Source: Candidatus Pullichristensenella avicola (GTDB lineage Bacteria; Bacillota; Clostridia; Christensenellales; Aristaeellaceae). Taken from it: a stretch of 47,139 nt of DNA. Position 1 is the stretch's first letter. Every line of letters begins with the position of its first letter. The stretch lies in NCBI GenBank assembly GCA_018711655.1, contig DVIA01000064.1:1-47139 (forward strand), read 5' to 3'. Shown piece after piece: positions 43,823 through 47,139 of the stretch. The notes beneath the pieces are model-generated. The model worked only from the letters and a program-made list of their open reading frames with translations. It was not told the origin of the DNA and ran no database searches. The position numbers and the translations under genes were made by a program.

Positions 43823-44239
43823 TCAGCGGTTGCCGTCGCGCGTGTAAAACGCCAGGCCGCCGATGGTTTCGTAAAAATACGCTTCGCCCCAACGCGCCTG
43901 CGCCTCGACAGGCAGAAAGTACATCACATTCGCCGGCAGCGTCCGCTTTCCGGCCAGGGCCTCGTGGGCGGCGCGCAGGCTGTCCTGATCGTAGTAGTTG
44001 CCCGCCGGGAACTGATGCTTTTCCGCCAGCACGCCCGCGAGCGTATTCGGATGCCAGGGGCTTTCCACGCGGTTGAGCGCGGCGCAGGCCACGGCCAGCT
44101 TGGTTTCGTAACTCTCCTCGCGCGCCACGGCATACACGGCGCGCGCCAGCCAGACCGTTTCCTGATCCTCCGTAAACGTCAGGGAGGGCAGAACCGCCGC
44201 CAAAAACAGCAGCGCCACACACACCGCCGCCTTTCTCAT
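43823..44239 (-). CDS. SleB/CwlJ-like cell wall hydrolase, catalytic Glu apparently missing
   Basis: A 138-aa secreted protein. An N-terminal signal segment (MRKAAVCVALLFLAAVLPSL) precedes a Hydrolase_2 domain with LAVACAALNRVESPWHPNTLAGVL and, near the end, MYFLPVEAQARW. SleB and CwlJ cleave spore-cortex peptidoglycan. The family reads LARxVxAEAxGEPY, but here the text is LARAVYAVAREESY, so the Glu of AEA, held to be catalytic in SleB, is Val. The protein may be a binding-only relative. ATG 44239 with GGAGGG upstream. Its own promoter is at 44264-44292. Confidence 0.75.
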   Translation of the reverse strand: MRKAAVCVALLFLAAVLPSLTFTEDQETVWLARAVYAVAREESYETKLAVACAALNRVESPWHPNTLAGVLAEKHQFPAGNYYDQDSLRAAHEALAGKRTLPANVMYFLPVEAQARWGEAYFYETIGGLAFYTRDGNR

Positions 44240-44263
44240 GCGCTTCACCCTCCCTTCCACGGC

Positions 44264-44292
44264 ATTATAGCGCGTTTTGCAACACATTTCAA
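44264..44292 (-). promoter_or_regulatory. Promoter of the SleB-like gene
   Basis: On the minus strand TTGAAA (44287-44292), a 17-bp spacer and TATAAT (44264-44269). Confidence 0.75.
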
Positions 44293-44542
44293 TGGTTTTG
44301 TAATATATTTGAAATAAATGCCTACATTTCTAAATTTATTCACAGTCCGGGAAAAATATGACGGTTTTGGGAAAAACATAAACTCCCGGAAAAGACCGGG
44401 GCTTTTACCCGGTTTCCCCGCAATGGAAACATCGCCGCCACGATTGTAACTTTCGCCGCATCCGGCGGGCGGCAAAACGCGCGGCGCACGCAAGTTTTAG
44501 CTTCTATTTGTTCAAAACTTAACAGCACAAGGGCAAAGAAGC

Positions 44543-44551
44543 TGCTATAAT
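44543..44551 (+). promoter_or_regulatory. Extended -10 promoter of pckA
   Basis: TGCTATAAT fits the extended -10 form TGnTATAAT. No good -35 box is at the right distance; TTAACA at 44519 is too far. The 250 bases upstream contain a small hairpin (ACCGGG/CCCGGT near 44395-44413) and no gene. Confidence 0.6.
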
Positions 44552-44583
44552 ACTGATAGAGCAAACGCAGGAGGTATTTTTTG

Positions 44584-46188
44584 ATGAAAAAGATCGACTT
44601 GACCAAATACGGCATCACTGGTACCACCGAGATCGTATATAACCCCTCTTTCGAAGCGTTGTTCGAGGAGGAGACCAAGCCCGGCCTGGAAGGCTATGAA
44701 AAGGGCCAGGTCAGCGAACTGGGCGCCGTGAATGTCATGACCGGCATCTACACCGGCCGTTCCCCCAAGGACAAGTTCATCGTCATGGACGAGACCTCCA
44801 AGGACACCGTGTGGTGGACCTCCGAGGGCTACAAGAACGACAACCATCCCGCTTCCAAGGAAACCTGGGCCGCCTGCAAGGACATCGCCATCAAGGAACT
44901 GTCCAATAAGCGCCTGTTCGTCATGGACGCCTTCTGCGGCACCAACAAAGATACCCGCATGGCCATTCGCTTCATCATGGAAGTTGCCTGGCAGGCCCAT
45001 TTCGTGAAGAACATGTTCATCCGTCCCACCGAGGAGGAACTGGAGAACTTCGAGCCTGACTTCGTGGTGTTCAACGCCTCCAAGGCCAAGGTCGAAAACT
45101 ACAAGGAACTGGGCCTCAACTCCGAGACGGCCGTCGTCTTTAACCTCACCGATCGCCAGCAGGTCATCCTCAACACCTGGTACGGCGGCGAGATGAAGAA
45201 GGGCATGTTCTCGATGATGAACTACTACCTGCCGCTCAAGGGCATCGCTTCCATGCACTGCTCTGCCAACACCGATATGAACGGCGAGAACACCGCCATC
45301 TTCTTCGGCCTTTCCGGAACAGGTAAGACCACCCTTTCCACCGATCCGAAGCGTCTTCTGATCGGCGATGACGAGCACGGCTGGGATGACAACGGTGTGT
45401 TCAACTTCGAGGGCGGCTGCTACGCAAAGGTTATCGATCTGGACAAGGAGTCCGAGCCGGATATCTACAACGCCATCAAGCGTGACGCTCTTCTGGAGAA
45501 CGTGACTCTGGATGAGAACGGCAAGATCGACTTTACCGACAAGAGCGTTACCGAGAACACTCGTGTATCTTACCCGATCAAGCATATCAAGAACATTGTT
45601 CGCCCGATTTCCGCAGCTCCCGCTGCAAAGGAAGTAATCTTCCTCTCCGCGGATGCATTCGGCGTACTTCCTCCGGTATCCATCCTGACTCCGGAGCAGA
45701 CCCAGTACTACTTCCTGTCCGGATTTACCGCTAAACTGGCAGGTACCGAGCGTGGAATTACCGAGCCCACCCCGACCTTCTCCGCTTGCTTCGGACAGGC
45801 TTTCCTTGAGCTTCACCCGACCAAGTACGCAGAGGAGCTGGTTAAGAGAATGCAGCAGAGCGGCGCTAAGGCTTATCTGGTAAACACCGGATGGAACGGC
45901 ACCGGCAAGCGTATCTCCATCAAGGATACCCGTGGAATCATCGACGCGATCCTCAACGGAGACATCTTAAACGCACCGACCAAGAAGATCCCGTACTTCA
46001 ACTTTGAGGTACCGACCGAGCTCAAGGGTGTTGACACCGGTATTCTGGATCCGCGTGACACCTACGCTGATCCTTCCGAGTGGGATGCAAAGGCAAAGGA
46101 TCTGGCCGGACGTTTCATCAAGAATTTCGCGAAGTACGAAGGCAACGCAGCCGGCAAGGCACTGGTTCCCGCTGGTCCTCAGCTGTAA
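44584..46188 (+). CDS. pckA: Phosphoenolpyruvate carboxykinase (ATP), mosaic composition
   Basis: A 534-aa cytosolic enzyme that links oxaloacetate and PEP, in anaerobes often running towards oxaloacetate for fermentation. Visible are [12 protein letters not shown], the substrate region near [11 protein letters not shown], the kinase-1a loop [13 protein letters not shown] (about residue 241), [22 protein letters not shown] and [14 protein letters not shown] 44584 with GGAGG 9 bases upstream. The first ~720 bases use the GC-ending codons of the neighbours. From about 45300-45600 onward A/T-ending codons, AGA and TTA appear, as in the following genes. The protein itself is intact. Confidence 0.97.
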   Translation: MKKIDLTKYGITGTTEIVYNPSFEALFEEETKPGLEGYEKGQVSELGAVNVMTGIYTGRSPKDKFIVMDETSKDTVWWTSEGYKNDNHPASKETWAACKDIAIKELSNKRLFVMDAFCGTNKDTRMAIRFIMEVAWQAHFVKNMFIRPTEEELENFEPDFVVFNASKAKVENYKELGLNSETAVVFNLTDRQQVILNTWYGGEMKKGMFSMMNYYLPLKGIASMHCSANTDMNGENTAIFFGLSGTGKTTLSTDPKRLLIGDDEHGWDDNGVFNFEGGCYAKVIDLDKESEPDIYNAIKRDALLENVTLDENGKIDFTDKSVTENTRVSYPIKHIKNIVRPISAAPAAKEVIFLSADAFGVLPPVSILTPEQTQYYFLSGFTAKLAGTERGITEPTPTFSACFGQAFLELHPTKYAEELVKRMQQSGAKAYLVNTGWNGTGKRISIKDTRGIIDAILNGDILNAPTKKIPYFNFEVPTELKGVDTGILDPRDTYADPSEWDAKAKDLAGRFIKNFAKYEGNAAGKALVPAGPQL

Positions 46189-46225
46189 GACCCGATATCA
46201 TCGGAAATCTTTTCGAAGATAACAC

Positions 46226-46262
46226 AACCCCCGCGGCAGGTTTTCCTGCGGCGGGGGTTTTT
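46226..46262 (+). terminator. Terminator of pckA
   Basis: AACCCCCGC pairs with GCGGGGGTT, extended inward by GCAGG/CCTGC across one mismatch, with a TTTT loop and a T-run. Confidence 0.9.
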
Positions 46263-46337
46263 CTATGCTCTCTTTCGCTATTCTTTCGGGGATCTCGGAA
46301 ATGCGGTTTTCGGCAAATTTTGCATTTTTCGATTCAT

Positions 46338-46796
46338 TTACGACATTTTTTGCAGGTATTCCAGCAAGGCTTCGCACCCTTCCCGCACATCCTCATAGGT
46401 CGCGTCAAAATCTCCCGTATACCAGGGATCCGCAATATCTCTGGGATGCCCGGTAAAATCCAGAAGCAGTCCAATCTTATGCTCCGGGTCCTCCCTCAGC
46501 ATCCGCTTCATATTCCGCAGATTCCACTGATCCATCCCCAGTATGTAGTCATACCGGTCGTAATCCTCCCGGCGCAGCTGTCTCGCCCGGTGGTCTCCGC
46601 AGTAAATACCCTCCTCCCGGAGTTTTCTCCTGGTCCCGGGATGCACACCGTTTCCGATCTCCTCGGTGCTGGTAGCTGCGGAATCAATGTAAAATTGATC
46701 GGCGATGCCGCGTTTCTCCACCATGTCCTGCAGCACATACTGGGCCATGGGGCTGCGGCAGATATTGCCGTGGCAGATGAATAAAATCTTGTGCAT
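46338..46796 (-). CDS. Low-molecular-weight protein tyrosine phosphatase
   Basis: A 152-aa phosphatase of the LMW-PTP/arsenate-reductase fold. The P-loop CHGNICRS (C-x5-R) sits near the N-terminus and the general-acid loop DPWYTGDFDATYEDV near the C-terminus. Its length is normal. ATG 46796 is preferred; a GTG 9 bases earlier is possible, and GGAAGGG lies upstream of both. A TGGTATAAT extended -10 (46835-46840) precedes it on the minus strand. Composition matches the 3' half of pckA, not the left side of the window. Confidence 0.93.
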   Translation of the reverse strand: MHKILFICHGNICRSPMAQYVLQDMVEKRGIADQFYIDSAATSTEEIGNGVHPGTRRKLREEGIYCGDHRARQLRREDYDRYDYILGMDQWNLRNMKRMLREDPEHKIGLLLDFTGHPRDIADPWYTGDFDATYEDVREGCEALLEYLQKMS

Positions 46797-46979
46797 GGCA
46801 TTCACGTCCCTTCCTGGATGGTCTTGTCCTGCCGATTATACCATAAAGAAACACACATTTGCACGGCCAATTTTGCCAGAAACGATTTGGGGCGGCGGGC
46901 GGCGCGTATATCCGCCGTTCCTCTTGACCGCCCGCTGGCCCGGCTGACTTTGCTATCTCCCCAATAAATGGGAAGTTTT

Positions 46980-47138
46980 CTATCCAAAATGAAACGGAAT
47001 AACCATATCAAGTAAAAATGCTAGAACTATACTAATTGTTCCCATTAGCACAGAATTCCTCAGTGTGTCTCTCCTCAAAACGATAAGTCCAATAATAAAG
47101 GCTGCCAATTCTAAAACAGAGCGTACTTCGAAATATCC
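46980..47138 (-). CDS. C-terminal end of a small membrane protein (truncated by the window)
   Basis: The minus-strand frame is open from the window edge to the TAG at 46980-46982, giving 52 residues with two hydrophobic stretches (LELAAFIIGLIVL and SVLMGTISIVLAFLLDMVI) split by the basic turn RRDTLRN. I do not recognise the family. It is AT-rich, unlike the left of the window. Between it and the phosphatase (46797-46979) I see only the phosphatase promoter. Confidence 0.6.
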   Translation of the reverse strand, partial: GYFEVRSVLELAAFIIGLIVLRRDTLRNSVLMGTISIVLAFLLDMVIPFHFG

Positions 47139-47139
47139 C

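Noticed and set aside
46802-47011. A 69-aa minus-strand frame upstream of the phosphatase
   Set aside because: It overlaps the phosphatase promoter and the end of the truncated membrane gene and shows no recognisable features.

Overview
The window looks like chromosomal DNA of a GC-rich, low-complexity-prone member of the Clostridia (Firmicutes). The reasons are strong Shine-Dalgarno sites, sigma-A-type promoters, a complete mraZ-to-ftsZ style division and cell-wall cluster with a PASTA-domain class B PBP, a meso-DAP-type MurE signature, a nadD-yqeK fusion, a SleB-like cell wall hydrolase and ATP-dependent PEP carboxykinase. The genus cannot be read from the sequence. The last ~1.8 kb (from inside pckA onward) has clearly different codon use and falling GC, so the right end may be imported DNA or an assembly chimera.

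Layout. 1-4.7 kb: the 3' end of clpB, an orphan CbiC-like protein, an orphan sensor kinase, an ECF transporter S component and a TtcA-family tRNA thiolation enzyme. 4.9-12.3 kb: mgtE with a long structured leader and attenuator, then prfC-typA, recF (with a duplicated 3' end), tRNA-Leu and tRNA-Gly. 12.5-16.5 kb: a MATE and an MFS exporter, flanked by two periodic repeat arrays. 16.5-29.4 kb: the dcw cluster on the minus strand, in transcription order mraZ, ftsL, PBP, murE, mraY, murD, ftsW, murA, ftsQ, then ftsA-ftsZ from their own promoter. rsmH, murF and murG are absent from their usual places. 29.6-33.9 kb: a third array, then a two-component system with an ABC exporter whose ATPase has lost two catalytic-loop residues.

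34-38.6 kb: housekeeping genes rsfS, nadD-yqeK, a membrane protein, yhbY, obg and nth. 38.7-39.8 kb: a fourth array and a decayed GC-rich stretch. 39.8-44.3 kb: glmM with a left-handed beta-helix acetyltransferase-like protein, a flippase-like membrane protein, an Imm5-like protein and a SleB-like hydrolase. 44.5-47.1 kb: pckA, a low-molecular-weight phosphatase and the end of a membrane protein.

The most unusual signal is a set of four intergenic arrays (12.5, 16.1, 29.7 and 38.7 kb). Each holds GC-rich hairpin repeats spaced about 61 bp apart with unrelated sequence between them. The geometry is that of a CRISPR array with ~26-29 bp repeats, but repeats within an array differ, their stem arms change together, each array has its own consensus, and no cas gene is present. 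They may be decayed arrays or an undescribed class of periodic hairpin element. Other leads are the mgtE leader, the CbiC-like protein that lacks the expected catalytic His, apparently leaderless genes, and the mosaic pckA.
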